From the NCBI RefSeq assembly GCF_002220095.1, contig NZ_CP022372.1:4188501-4252500 (forward strand): DNA of 64,000 nucleotides. Direction: 5' to 3'. Below are positions 1 through 8,154 of the stretch, piece after piece. Within the stretch, counting starts at the first letter, position 1. Every line of letters begins with the position of its first letter. Under the pieces are notes generated by a model. The model was given only the letters and a program-made list of their open reading frames with translations. It ran no database searches and had not been told where the DNA came from. The stretch comes from Bosea sp. AS-1 (GTDB taxonomy: Bacteria; Pseudomonadota; Alphaproteobacteria; Rhizobiales; Beijerinckiaceae). The position numbers and the translations under genes were made by a program.

Positions 1-274
1 CTTGGAGCACTTGATAGAGGTCGCGCGCGGTGAACTTGCGGACGACCGCCCCCTTGGCCGGCAGGATCTCGACCAGGCCCTCGCTCGCGAGCGTCTTGAT
101 CGCTTCACGCATGGGTGTGCGCGAGACCCCAAGCTGCGCGCCGACCTGCCCCTCGTTGATGCGCTGCCCGGGCTCGAGCCGCCCCTCGATGATCATGTCG
201 CGGACGCGCTCCAGCACCTCGTCATGCAAGGTGCGGCGGGTGATGCGGGGGAAGTCGGTCGCTGCCTCGCTCAT
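1..274 (-). CDS. GntR/FCD-family transcriptional regulator, N-terminal part (runs off the window)
   Basis: Only the first 91 residues lie inside the window; the rest continues beyond base 1. The translated start reads MSEAATDFPRITRRTLHDEV, followed by a winged helix-turn-helix typical of the FadR/FCD branch of GntR, with the recognition segment QLGVSRTPMREAIKTL and the wing EGLVEILPAKGAVVRKF. Proteins of this family are ligand-responsive repressors of nearby catabolic genes. The ATG overlaps the stop of the upstream oxidoreductase gene in an ATGA junction, so the two are translationally coupled. Its likely target is the divergent intergenic region around 1740-1940. The effector-binding FCD domain is not visible, so the subfamily rests on the DNA-binding part only. 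Confidence 0.88.
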   Translation of the reverse strand, partial: MSEAATDFPRITRRTLHDEVLERVRDMIIEGRLEPGQRINEGQVGAQLGVSRTPMREAIKTLASEGLVEILPAKGAVVRKFTARDLYQVLQ

Positions 275-1737
275 CGTGCCGCCGTCAGTTCCGGGTTGCG
301 TTCGTTTACGCCACGGGCGCCCTGCCCTGTCAAACCGCCCCCGGCCAGATCGGTCGCGAAGAGCGCGTCCTGGCGCCGACGCGTCGCCAGCAGGAGCGAA
401 TCGGACGGGATCTCGACATCGCCGAGCCGGATCGCTTCCCCCGCCCTCACACCGCGCACCAGCTTGCGATCGGCGACGAGATAGAACGGCGCGGGTCGAT
501 CCGCGGCGAGTGCAGCGGCCGGACGGACTTCGGCAGCAACGTCAGCGATGCTGTGATGGTGACCGCCCATCGTCAGCACGGTACCGGCCGCCAGATCCCG
601 CATGGCGACGGCCACGAGGTCCTGCCGCGGACGGTAGTCGTCGCCATAGCCGGAGCGACCGAGCCCCGCGGTATCGAGGATGCTCGTCGCCACTTCGACA
701 CCAAGCAGATGACGCGGCAGATAGAGCATCGCCGTCTTGTGGTCGCGGGAGAGGATATGGCCCTTGCCGGCCAGCATGTCCCAGGTCTCGGCATTCTCGC
801 AGCGCACCACGACGAAGACGCCGCCGGCGAAGCTCGCCTCCTCGGCCAGGCGCAGGTGGTGGAAGACATCGATGCGCCGAGTGCCCGACAGGAGGCCACC
901 CCGCGCCCGCGCCGTAAGCAGGTCGGCGATCTCGGGAATGCGCGCCGGTGGCGCGTGGAAGCCGGCGCGATCGGCCACGAGATCGGTCGCATTGGCGACA
1001 AGCGTCATCTCGCAGAGATCGGGCACGGCGCGCAGCGGAAAAACCGCGCCGAGGATGCGCGCCCGCTCGGCCGCGACGGCAGCGATGGGGCGCTCGCCGG
1101 GCAGCCAATGCGCGGACAGCTCCGGCAGATGCTTCGTCACACCGTTGCAGGTGACCTCGCCGGAGACCGGATCGAGGACGAAATCATACTCGCTCGACTT
1201 GCCGGCAGCGACGATCTCGAGGCCGAGCACCTCCGCCCAGGTGACCAGCGCGATCAGCAGGCTCGGCTGGTCGCCATCGACCGGCGTGACCAGAACGCCC
1301 TTGTCCTTCGCCAGACGCGCGAGGCCGGGGCCGACCACGCTGTCGGCCTCCTTCGAGACGAGCGCGACATGCCGCTTCGCCTCGATCGCCATCAGCGCAT
1401 GGCGTGTCGCGCCTTCAGGCGAGCCGGTCGCCTCGACCAACAGGGCGAAGGGCAGGCCGATGACCGTTTCCAGCTTTCCGGCAGCGATACAACGTCCCGC
1501 CTCCCAAGCCGCCCGCGCCTCGGCGTCCGTTTCGCACAAGGCGATGTCCGAGGCCGCGTAGCCGGCGGCGGCAAAGGCGCGCGCGGCCGCCTCGGCCGTC
1601 ATGTCCACCGCGATGCGCGCCTCGATCAGGCGCGTGCGCCGCGCCTGCGCCAGATAGCTGCGCCCGAAGCCGCCGCTGCCGACCAGGCAGGTCCCGATCG
1701 GCTCGCGGATGCCGGCGTAGTGCGCGTGGAAATTCAT
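271..1737 (-). CDS. SAF-domain NAD(P)-dependent oxidoreductase, homoserine-dehydrogenase-like
   Basis: A 488-residue protein. Residues about 17-30 hold a Rossmann dinucleotide loop (CLVGSGGFGRSYLAQA). The first half resembles the NAD-binding domain of homoserine dehydrogenase, including the segment VEATGSPEGATRHALMAI and the conserved KEADS stretch. The C-terminal 100 residues look like a SAF domain (LAAGTVLTMGG, later LVRGVRAGEAIRLGDVEIP). Such fused proteins occur in sugar-acid and hydroxy-acid catabolic loci, often next to TTT transporters and GntR regulators, as here. The reaction is probably oxidation or reduction of a small hydroxy acid, but the substrate cannot be read from sequence. 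The gene is divergent from the PdxA-like gene and coupled to the GntR gene downstream. Confidence 0.8.
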   Translation of the reverse strand: MNFHAHYAGIREPIGTCLVGSGGFGRSYLAQARRTRLIEARIAVDMTAEAAARAFAAAGYAASDIALCETDAEARAAWEAGRCIAAGKLETVIGLPFALLVEATGSPEGATRHALMAIEAKRHVALVSKEADSVVGPGLARLAKDKGVLVTPVDGDQPSLLIALVTWAEVLGLEIVAAGKSSEYDFVLDPVSGEVTCNGVTKHLPELSAHWLPGERPIAAVAAERARILGAVFPLRAVPDLCEMTLVANATDLVADRAGFHAPPARIPEIADLLTARARGGLLSGTRRIDVFHHLRLAEEASFAGGVFVVVRCENAETWDMLAGKGHILSRDHKTAMLYLPRHLLGVEVATSILDTAGLGRSGYGDDYRPRQDLVAVAMRDLAAGTVLTMGGHHHSIADVAAEVRPAAALAADRPAPFYLVADRKLVRGVRAGEAIRLGDVEIPSDSLLLATRRRQDALFATDLAGGGLTGQGARGVNERNPELTAAR

Positions 1738-1807
1738 CGTTTCGCTCTCCTGTCGCAGACAGGCTCGTGGTCCGGCCCGCCGTTTCCGCTACTCTAGCGA
1801 GCTTTCA

Positions 1808-1828
1808 TTATACTGCATACAGCATACT
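1808..1828. promoter_or_regulatory. Candidate operator in the divergent GntR/PdxA-like intergenic region
   Basis: An AT-rich island in a GC-rich region containing TATACTGCATACAGCATACT. It has the partial dyad TGC-N5-GCA and a direct GCATAC repeat 7 bp apart. FCD-type GntR proteins commonly bind short AT-rich dyads of the kind TGTATNCA, and the island lies between the two divergent units. Assignment to the adjacent GntR gene is inference. Confidence 0.4.
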
Positions 1829-1940
1829 TGCGGCAGGCAAGCGAGCTGTGTTAGCGAGATTGGAACGACTGAAATCAATGGGAGCGCGTTGCCCGATTGC
1901 GCTGCAATCCGGCCGGCCCGCTCGTTCAAGGAGGATGGCG

Positions 1941-2978
1941 GTGGAGAGCTCCCAGGGCGGCACAAAGCCGGTCATCGCAATCGCAATGGGCGACCCCTCG
2001 GGCATCAGCCCCGAGCTTCTGGCGCGGCTGCTGCGCGAACCCGACCTGCGCGACGCGGCCCGCTACGTCATCTTCGGCGACAAGCGACTGCTCGACCTCG
2101 GCGCCGCCGACGGCAAGGTCGACCCCGACGTGCAGCTCGTCGCTTCCGCGGACGCGCTGCCGGCATCCTCGGACAAGCCGCTCTTCATCGACCTCGCCAA
2201 TCACGACCCCGCCGATCTCCAGCGCGGAAAGGCGACGCTCGCCGGCGGCAAGGCAGCGACCGAAAACTTCCGCCGGGCGCTGCAGTTCGCCGCCGCCGGA
2301 AAGGCCGACGCCGTGTTCTTCACGCCCTTCAACAAGGCGGCGATGCGCTTCGCCTATCCGGGGTACGATGACGAAATCCGCTTCGTGCGCGACGCCATCG
2401 GCTTCGACGGCGCGGCGAGCGAGTTCAACATCCTCGACAAGCTGTGGAATGCGCGCGTCACTTCGCACATCCCGCTCTCGGCGGTGGCGCAGAACATCAC
2501 GCAGGAACGCATTCTGCGGGCGCTGACGCTGGCGGATGCCAATCTGCGTGCGGCAGGCTTCAATCCGCCGCGCATCGCGGTGGCCGGCATCAATCCCCAT
2601 GCCGGCGACGGCGGCAATTTCGGCCGCGACGAGATCGAGACGATCGAGCCGGCAGTGAAGGCCGCCAAGGCCCAAGGCTTCACGGTCGAGGGTCCGTTCC
2701 CATCGGACACCGTCTTCCTGCGCGCCAAGAACGGCGATTTCGATGCCGTGCTGACGATGTATCACGACCAGGGTCAGATCGCGATGAAGCTGATGGGCTT
2801 CGACCGCGGCGTGACGCTGATCGGCGGCTTCCCCTTCCCGATCTGCACCCCGGCCCACGGCACGGCCTATGAGATCGCCGGCCAGGGCATCACCAATCTC
2901 GGTGCCTCGCGGGCGGCTCTGTCGCTGGCGATCAAGATGGCACGGGACGGCAAGGAGAAGGCACGGACTGCGGCCTGA
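1941..2978 (+). CDS. PdxA-like 4-hydroxythreonate-4-phosphate dehydrogenase family protein (PdxA2 type)
   Basis: About 345 residues, the usual PdxA length. PdxA proteins oxidise and decarboxylate a phosphorylated hydroxy acid with NAD and a divalent metal. The opening signature GDPSGISPE is present, and the three metal-ligand histidines of the family are visible in VTSHIPL (H176), INPHAGDGG (H220) and MYHDQGQ (H275). Start choice: AGGAGG at 1929-1934 abuts the ATG at 1935, so the GTG at 1941 is better spaced; the longer in-frame extension upstream is probably untranslated. It sits first in an operon with a TTT transporter and a DapA-like lyase, so it is more likely a catabolic PdxA2-type enzyme than the vitamin B6 enzyme. 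No DUF1537 kinase, the usual partner of threonate-type PdxA2, is seen here. Confidence 0.85.
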   Translation: MESSQGGTKPVIAIAMGDPSGISPELLARLLREPDLRDAARYVIFGDKRLLDLGAADGKVDPDVQLVASADALPASSDKPLFIDLANHDPADLQRGKATLAGGKAATENFRRALQFAAAGKADAVFFTPFNKAAMRFAYPGYDDEIRFVRDAIGFDGAASEFNILDKLWNARVTSHIPLSAVAQNITQERILRALTLADANLRAAGFNPPRIAVAGINPHAGDGGNFGRDEIETIEPAVKAAKAQGFTVEGPFPSDTVFLRAKNGDFDAVLTMYHDQGQIAMKLMGFDRGVTLIGGFPFPICTPAHGTAYEIAGQGITNLGASRAALSLAIKMARDGKEKARTAA

Positions 2979-3044
2979 CCGGCGCGGATCACCCGAGCCG
3001 CCAGCAAGAGCGGCATCGTTCAATCAACATCGAGGGAGAAACAG

Positions 3045-4040
3045 ATGAAGACCATTGCGATTTCCGCCGTATTCGCTGGCGCGCTCACCCTTGGCGGCTT
3101 CAGCGCCGCCCAGGCCTGGGAGCCGACCAAGCCCGTCGAATTCGTCGTGACCTCGGGCGCCGGCGGCGGCACCGACAATTTCGCGCGCCTCGTCCAGGCG
3201 ATCATCACCAAGCACAAGCTGATGGAACAGCCCGTCGTGGTGGTGAACAAGGGCGGCGGCTCCGGCGCAGAAGGCTATGTCTACGGCAAGGGCGCCAAGG
3301 GCGACCCGACCCATGTCATCTTCGGCACCAACAACGCCTATCTGCTGCCTTACGTCGCCAAGCTCGGCTACAAGTTCACCGACCTGACGCCGGTCGCGGC
3401 GATGGCGCTCGACGAGTTCCTGCTCTGGGTCAAGGGCGATGCGGCCTATGCCGATGCCAAGAGCTATATCGACGCCGTCAAGGCGAAGCCGATGAGCTTC
3501 AAGATGGGCGGCAGCCAGTCCAAGGACACTGACCAGACCCTGACCTCGATGATCCAGGACGCTACCGGCGTGAAGTGGATCTATGTCCCGTTCCAAGGCG
3601 GCAGCGCCGCAGCCGTGCAGCTCGCGGGCGGCCACATCGATTCCAACACCAACAACCCGAACGAGAATATCGGCCAGTGGAAGGCCGGCCAGGTGAAACC
3701 GCTCTGCGTCTTCGCGCCGGAAAAGCTCGCCAAGAGCGACCCCATCCATGATGGCAAGGGCTGGGGCGACATCCCGACCTGCAAGTCGGCCGGTATTCCG
3801 ATCGAGTCCTTCCGGATGCCGCGCACCGTCTGGCTGCCTGCCGACGTTCCGGCCGATGCCGTGGCCTACTACGCCAATGTGCTGGAAAAGGTCAGCCAGA
3901 CGCCGGAGTGGAAGGAATTCATCCAGCGCACCGCCCAGACGGCGAAGTTCATGAAGGGCAAGGAGTTCACGGACTTCGTCGCCAAGGACGACGCCGCCAA
4001 CAAGAAGGTCTTCGAGGAAGAAGGCTGGGTGGTGAAGTGA
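3045..4040 (+). CDS. tctC: TTT transporter periplasmic solute-binding protein (TctC/Bug family)
   Basis: A 331-residue secreted binding protein that should capture the transported carboxylate and present it to the TctB-TctA membrane pair. Residues 1-24 form a Sec signal peptide ending AAQA, followed by the mature start WEPTKPVEFVVTSGAGGGTDNFAR, which matches the Bug-family first strand and ligand loop. A ribosome site GGGAG lies just upstream of the ATG. It follows the PdxA-like gene by 66 bp and precedes tctB after a 231 bp gap that carries a palindromic repeat. The first ligand-loop sequence, GAGGGTD, differs from the PFAAGGPTD of the second TctC in this window, which suggests different ligands. 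Confidence 0.92.
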   Translation: MKTIAISAVFAGALTLGGFSAAQAWEPTKPVEFVVTSGAGGGTDNFARLVQAIITKHKLMEQPVVVVNKGGGSGAEGYVYGKGAKGDPTHVIFGTNNAYLLPYVAKLGYKFTDLTPVAAMALDEFLLWVKGDAAYADAKSYIDAVKAKPMSFKMGGSQSKDTDQTLTSMIQDATGVKWIYVPFQGGSAAAVQLAGGHIDSNTNNPNENIGQWKAGQVKPLCVFAPEKLAKSDPIHDGKGWGDIPTCKSAGIPIESFRMPRTVWLPADVPADAVAYYANVLEKVSQTPEWKEFIQRTAQTAKFMKGKEFTDFVAKDDAANKKVFEEEGWVVK

Positions 4041-4080
4041 GGCTCATGATCAGCGCATGCTGATCTGGCCCTGAAACGCG

Positions 4081-4215
4081 CCGTCATCCCGGGCTTGACC
4101 CGGGATCCATGCTGGAACCTTCATCGGCAAGGCTCAGGCATGAATCCCGGATCTCCGTGGAGTTTATCCTTGGGCCGATCGAAGATCGGACCCGAGGGCT
4201 CCGTCCGGGGTGACC
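4081..4215. repeat. Dispersed palindromic repeat element between tctC and tctB
   Basis: The left arm carries the perfect hairpin ATCCCGGG-CTTGA-CCCGGGAT at 4086-4106. The right end reads CCGGGGTGACCA, which is roughly complementary to the left end (a CGTCATCCCGG-type border). The whole 135 bp unit can fold on itself. Related short versions appear at 12886-12913 and, degraded, near 22456-22500. Such elements are common in Hyphomicrobiales chromosomes. Inside a transporter operon it may attenuate or stabilise mRNA. An open frame crosses it upstream of tctB, but that extension looks spurious. Confidence 0.6.
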
Positions 4216-4271
4216 AGCCTTCCACCCAAACGCAGCGGGCTTCCGGCTGCCAAGGCGGAGGAAATCTCCTC

Positions 4272-4760
4272 ATGATCACCCGTTTCTGGGCCGAGATCGG
4301 CACCGCGATCCTGACCCTCGTCTTCGGGCTCGTCATCGTGAAGGGTTCGCTCGAATTCGGCATCGGCTGGGATTCCAGCGGGCCGCAGCCGGGCGCCTTC
4401 CCGTTCTATGCCGGCACACTGATCGCGCTCGCGAGCCTTGGCACGCTGGCACTCACCGTCGGCAAGCGGCTGGCAGGAGGCGCGGAGCTCGCCGAGGTCT
4501 TCCTCGATGCCGAGCGCGGCAAGCGGGTGCTTTCCTTCCTGCTGCCGCTCGCCGCCTTCGTGGTCCTGAGCGTTACGCTCGGCATGTACGCCGCGACGAT
4601 CCTCTATCTCGTCTTCGCGATGCGCTTCCAGGGCGGTTATGGCTGGATCGCCAGCCTGGCGACGGCGATCCTGACGGCCGCCTTCCTCTATCTCGCGCTG
4701 GAAAAATTCTTCCAGATCGGGTTGCTCAAGGGGCCGCTCGAGCCTCTCCTCGGTCTTTGA
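4272..4760 (+). CDS. tctB: TTT transporter small membrane subunit (TctB family)
   Basis: 162 residues with four predicted membrane segments: ILTLVFGLVIVKGSLEFGI, the AFPFYAGTLIALASLGTLAL region, LLPLAAFVVLSVTLGMYAATILYLVF, and the C-terminal stretch around AILTAAFLYLALEKFF. The segment SSGPQPGAFPFY is typical of TctB. The start at MITRFWAEIG was chosen because GGAGG lies 10 bases upstream and the longer open frame reads through the palindromic repeat. The ribosome site sits in a small hairpin, GGAG-GAAAT-CTCC, that could damp translation. It works with TctA in the inner membrane. Confidence 0.88.
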   Translation: MITRFWAEIGTAILTLVFGLVIVKGSLEFGIGWDSSGPQPGAFPFYAGTLIALASLGTLALTVGKRLAGGAELAEVFLDAERGKRVLSFLLPLAAFVVLSVTLGMYAATILYLVFAMRFQGGYGWIASLATAILTAAFLYLALEKFFQIGLLKGPLEPLLGL

Positions 4761-4779
4761 AAGCGGCAAGGTTCCCGGC

Positions 4780-6291
4780 ATGGACAACATCGCCAACCTG
4801 ATGCACGGCTTCGAGGTCGCGCTCACCGCCCACCACATCATGCTGATGATCGCGGGCGTGCTGCTCGGCGTCCTCGTCGGCGTCCTGCCGGGCCTAGGCG
4901 CGCCGAACGGCGTCTCTCTCCTGCTGCCGCTGACCTTCAGCATGGACCCGGTCTCGGCGATCATCCTGCTCGCCTCGCTCTATTGGGGAGCCCTGTTCGG
5001 CGGCTCGACCACCTCGATCCTGTTCAACATCCCGGGCGAGCCCTCCTCCGTCGCGACCACCTTCGACGGCCACCCGATGGCCAAGCAGGGCAAGGCAACG
5101 GAAGCGCTCTCCTTCGCCTTCCTTTCCGCCGGCTTCGGCGCGCTTTGCGGCGTCATCCTGATCACGCTGCTTTCCGGCTGGGTCGCGAATTTCGCGCTGC
5201 GCTTCTCCTCGCCGGAATATTTCGCCGTCTATTTCATGACCTTCGCCAGCTTCATCGGGCTTGGCGGTGCTTCGCCCTTCAAGACCGTCGTATCGATGGG
5301 AATGGGCTTCGCGTTGGCGACCATCGGCATGGATTCGGTCTCCGGCAATGTCCGCCTGACCTTCGAATACGACGTGCTGTTGGCCGGCGTCAGCTTCCTG
5401 ATCGCGGTGATCGGCCTGTTCGGCATCGGCGAATTGCTGCTGACGATGGAGGAAGGGCTGAAGTTCGAAGGCGTCGCCGCCAAGGTCCGCATCGGCGATG
5501 TGCTGCGCACGGCGGCGAAGCTGCCACGCTACTGGCTCGCCCTGGTCCGCTCCTCGCTGATCGGCATCTGGATGGGCATTACGCCAGGCGGGCCGACCGC
5601 CGCCTCCTTCATGAGCTACGCGATGGCGAAGCGCTCATCGCGCAACCCGGCCAAGTTCGGCAAGGGCGAGCCCGAAGGCGTGATCGCGCCCGAGACCGCC
5701 GACCACGCCGCCGGCTCGTCGGCGATGCTGCCGATGCTGGCGCTCGGCATTCCGGGCTCGGCCACGGCCGCCGTGATGATGGGCGGCCTGATGATCTGGG
5801 GCCTCAATCCCGGCCCCACCCTGTTCACCGACCGGCCGGATTTCGTCTGGGGGCTGATCGCCTCGATGTATCTCGGCAATATCGTTGCCGTGATCATCGT
5901 GCTGGCGACGGTGCCGCTATTCGCCTCGATCCTGCGTATCCCGTTCTCGATCATCGGGCCGATCATCGTGGTGATCTGCTTCATCGGCGCCTTCACCGCG
6001 GCGAACCGGGAATTCGACATCTGGCTCGCGCTGATCTTCGGCCTCGTCGGCTATGTCTTCAAGAAGCTCGACTATCCGATCGCCCCGCTGGTGCTCGCCA
6101 TGGTGATCGGCGACAAGGCCGAGGATGCCTTCCGCCAGTCGATGATCTTCAGCCAAGGCTCGCTCTCGATCTTCTGGTCGAACGGCCTCGTCGGCACGCT
6201 GATGGCGATCGGCCTCATCCTGCTGTTCATGCCACTGATCGGCGCCGGCGTCCGACGCTTGCGCGGCCAGGGCGAAACCCGCACCGTCTGA
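4780..6291 (+). CDS. tctA: TTT transporter large membrane subunit (TctA family)
   Basis: 503 residues, about 12 membrane segments, the normal TctA size. It forms the transport channel for the ligand delivered by TctC, driven by ion symport. The family motifs are clear: VGVLPGLGAPNGVSLLLPLTF near residue 30-55, GGSTTSILFNIPGEPSSVAT near 70-90 and the second-half copy GITPGGPTAASFMSYA. The start follows tctB by 19 bases. It is followed by the DapA-like gene after a 28-base gap, so all five genes from 1941 to 7237 should be one transcript. Confidence 0.93.
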   Translation: MDNIANLMHGFEVALTAHHIMLMIAGVLLGVLVGVLPGLGAPNGVSLLLPLTFSMDPVSAIILLASLYWGALFGGSTTSILFNIPGEPSSVATTFDGHPMAKQGKATEALSFAFLSAGFGALCGVILITLLSGWVANFALRFSSPEYFAVYFMTFASFIGLGGASPFKTVVSMGMGFALATIGMDSVSGNVRLTFEYDVLLAGVSFLIAVIGLFGIGELLLTMEEGLKFEGVAAKVRIGDVLRTAAKLPRYWLALVRSSLIGIWMGITPGGPTAASFMSYAMAKRSSRNPAKFGKGEPEGVIAPETADHAAGSSAMLPMLALGIPGSATAAVMMGGLMIWGLNPGPTLFTDRPDFVWGLIASMYLGNIVAVIIVLATVPLFASILRIPFSIIGPIIVVICFIGAFTAANREFDIWLALIFGLVGYVFKKLDYPIAPLVLAMVIGDKAEDAFRQSMIFSQGSLSIFWSNGLVGTLMAIGLILLFMPLIGAGVRRLRGQGETRTV

Positions 6292-6319
6292 TCGTCAGCT
6301 CTTCCGAAGGTCCTGCGCC

Positions 6320-7237
6320 ATGAACGAACCCTATCGCGGCATCCTGCCGATCGCCCCGGTCGTCTTCCACGACAATGGCGACCTCGACATCGACGGCAAC
6401 CGCCGGGTCATGGACCTGATGGTCGACCAGGGTGTCGACGGCATCTGCATCCTCGCGAACTTCTCCGAGCAATTCCTGCTGACGGACGCCGAGCGCGACG
6501 AGGTGATGCGGCTCTCGATCGAGCAGATCGCCGGCCGCGTGCCGGTGATTGTCACCACCTCGCATTTCTCGACGCGCGTCGCCGCCGCCCGCGCCAAGGC
6601 CGCGGCCGATGCCGGCGCCAAGATGCTGATGATGATGCCGCCCTATCACGGCGCCCTGCTGAAGGCGGATGAGCAGGGCATGATCGAGCATTTCAAGATG
6701 GTCGCCGATGCCTGCGGCATTCCGATCATCCTGCAGGACGCGCCGCTCTCCGGCGTCACCATGACCGTGCCCTTCATGGTGCGGCTGGCGCAGGAGGTGC
6801 CGCTCGTCCGCTATTTCAAGATCGAGATGCCGGGCACGGCGAACAAGCTGCGCGCCCTGATCGAAGCGGGCGGCGACGCCGTCGTCGGCCCATTCGACGG
6901 CGAGGAGGCGATCACGCTGATGGCCGACCTCGACGCCGGCGCCACCGGCACGATGACGAGCGCGATGATTCCCGACCTGATCAAGCCGATCCTCGCGGCC
7001 CATGCCGCGGGTGACCGCAAGCAGGCGGCGGCGCTCTATGCCAAGGTTCTGCCGATCATAAACTATGAGAACCGCCAATGCGGCCTGCGGGCCGCCAAGG
7101 CGGTGATGAAGGCAGGCGGCGTCATCAAGTCGGACGCCGTGCGTCACCCGCTGGCGCCGCTGCATCCGAAGACGCGCGAGGGGCTGCTCGAACTCGCCCG
7201 CGAGCTCGATCCGCTGGCGCTGCGCTGGGGAAAATAA
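6320..7237 (+). CDS. DapA/NAL-family lyase with altered active-site residues
   Basis: 305 residues in a TIM-barrel family that makes or breaks C-C bonds (or dehydrates) through a Schiff base. The Schiff-base lysine is K167 in VRYFKIEMPG. Two usual features differ. The GTTGE substrate loop is replaced by ANFSEQ (about 46-51). The catalytic tyrosine of the YNVPSRTG motif is replaced by Q139 in IILQDAPLSG. It is therefore not lysine-pathway dihydrodipicolinate synthase and probably acts on the compound imported by the adjacent TTT system or on a product of the PdxA-like enzyme. It is the last gene of the operon, followed by a strong hairpin. Confidence 0.82.
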   Translation: MNEPYRGILPIAPVVFHDNGDLDIDGNRRVMDLMVDQGVDGICILANFSEQFLLTDAERDEVMRLSIEQIAGRVPVIVTTSHFSTRVAAARAKAAADAGAKMLMMMPPYHGALLKADEQGMIEHFKMVADACGIPIILQDAPLSGVTMTVPFMVRLAQEVPLVRYFKIEMPGTANKLRALIEAGGDAVVGPFDGEEAITLMADLDAGATGTMTSAMIPDLIKPILAAHAAGDRKQAAALYAKVLPIINYENRQCGLRAAKAVMKAGGVIKSDAVRHPLAPLHPKTREGLLELARELDPLALRWGK

Positions 7238-7238
7238 A

Positions 7239-7267
7239 GACGGCGCGGCCCCGGGAGCCGCGCCGTC
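7239..7267 (+). terminator. Terminator-like hairpin after the DapA-family gene
   Basis: Perfect 11-bp stem GACGGCGCGGC / GCCGCGCCGTC with a 7-base loop, beginning 2 bases after the stop codon. There is no clear T run, so the intrinsic strength is uncertain. Confidence 0.65.
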
Positions 7268-7334
7268 GCGTCGATAATAAATGGTGGCGAGGCGACGTCA
7301 TGCCGAGGCAGGCGTCGCCTTTCGCTGAGTGGCG

Positions 7335-7655
7335 TCACCAGCGATCGTAGTACGGCCGCCGATAGCCATAGGCGGGGGTGAAGGGCGGCCCGCCATAGGG
7401 GCGCCCGTAACCGTAGCCTCCACCATAGCCATAGCCGTATCCATAGCCACGACGATGGCCGTAGTAGCGCTGCCGCTCGAGAGTTTCCTGAATGATCATC
7501 AGGCGCTCGCGCTTGGCGGCGGTCATCGTGTATTCGGCCGACTGCCGGTCGAGCCGCTTCGCGACCGACGGGTCGAGGGCCTCATTGGCCTGGGCGGCAG
7601 GTACAACGGCCGCAGCACCCAAGAAAACCAAAGCTGCAATGGCAAGCCGACGCAT
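7335..7655 (-). CDS. Small exported Gly/Tyr-rich protein
   Basis: 106 residues. Residues 1-23 form a signal peptide ending in AQA, followed by a charged helical region (about residues 28-62, SVAKRLDRQSAEYTMTAAKRE) and a low-complexity tail of GYGYGYGGGYGYG and PYGGPP repeats ending YYDRW. No known enzyme domain is seen. The protein is probably periplasmic or envelope-associated. Upstream on its strand, TGAAC-N16-CGTT (7702-7726) is one base off an EcfG promoter. Function unknown. Confidence 0.7.
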   Translation of the reverse strand: MRRLAIAALVFLGAAAVVPAAQANEALDPSVAKRLDRQSAEYTMTAAKRERLMIIQETLERQRYYGHRRGYGYGYGYGGGYGYGRPYGGPPFTPAYGYRRPYYDRW

Positions 7656-7911
7656 TGAGAATCTCCCTTCTGCTCCCGGCGATTAAACACTCTTCAATCA
7701 GAACGCCGCCTGAACGCGATTGTTCATCTTCGTTCATGTTGAGGATCGCGATCTTCGTCGGCCGAGCGCTTTGTGACTCGTATTCCAGCGAATGAATACC
7801 GCTGACCGCAGCGCCTCGGGAGGCTCCGTCGGCTCAAGCGCCACCTCGTCCCCGACAGCGCGGGAACGCGCGCGAACGTTCAGCGTAACCGACTGATTTT
7901 CCGGGGAAGAA

Positions 7912-7988
7912 TGGTACAGCCACCCCGGCTTGAACGGGGGACCTCTAGATCCACAATCTAGCGCTCTAACCAACTGAGCTATGGCTGC
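7912..7988 (-). tRNA. tRNA-His (GTG anticodon)
   Basis: The reverse strand folds as a full cloverleaf: acceptor GCAGCCA / TGGCTGT, D arm GCTCAGTTGGTTAGAGC, anticodon stem CTAGA with loop TTGTGGA, T arm CCCCG-TTCAAGC-CGGGG, and an encoded 3' CCA. The anticodon GTG reads histidine codons. The discriminator base (73) is A, not the C found in most bacterial tRNA-His, which fits the known alphaproteobacterial variant. A short open frame overlapping it on the same strand is an artefact. Confidence 0.97.
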
Positions 7989-8154
7989 CCATGACAGGCT
8001 GACCGACCCGGCACCGCGGCGGGGTCTCCAGCGGCGCGGAACCTAGTGCCGGCGCCGTGCTTTTGCAACTGCGTAATTCAACTTCGGCACCGAAAAACCG
8101 ACGCCGCATCGCCAATGCCGGAGTTGTGGGCCCTTTCCGGCCGTCTCGACGCCT

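Noticed and set aside
4095..4271. Upstream in-frame extension of tctB
   Set aside because: It reads through the palindromic repeat and the ribosome site for the inner ATG lies after it; relatives of TctB begin at the inner start.
7701..7715. Second LexA-type repeat GAAC-N7-GAAC upstream of the Gly/Tyr-rich exported protein
   Set aside because: About two such matches are expected by chance in 64 kb, and the neighbouring genes (a tRNA and a small exported protein) are not SOS-type.
7734..7973. Open frame of 79 codons over tRNA-His
   Set aside because: It overlaps the tRNA on the same strand and encodes the tRNA sequence in its first codons (the familiar MVRALDCGSRGPPFKPG artefact).
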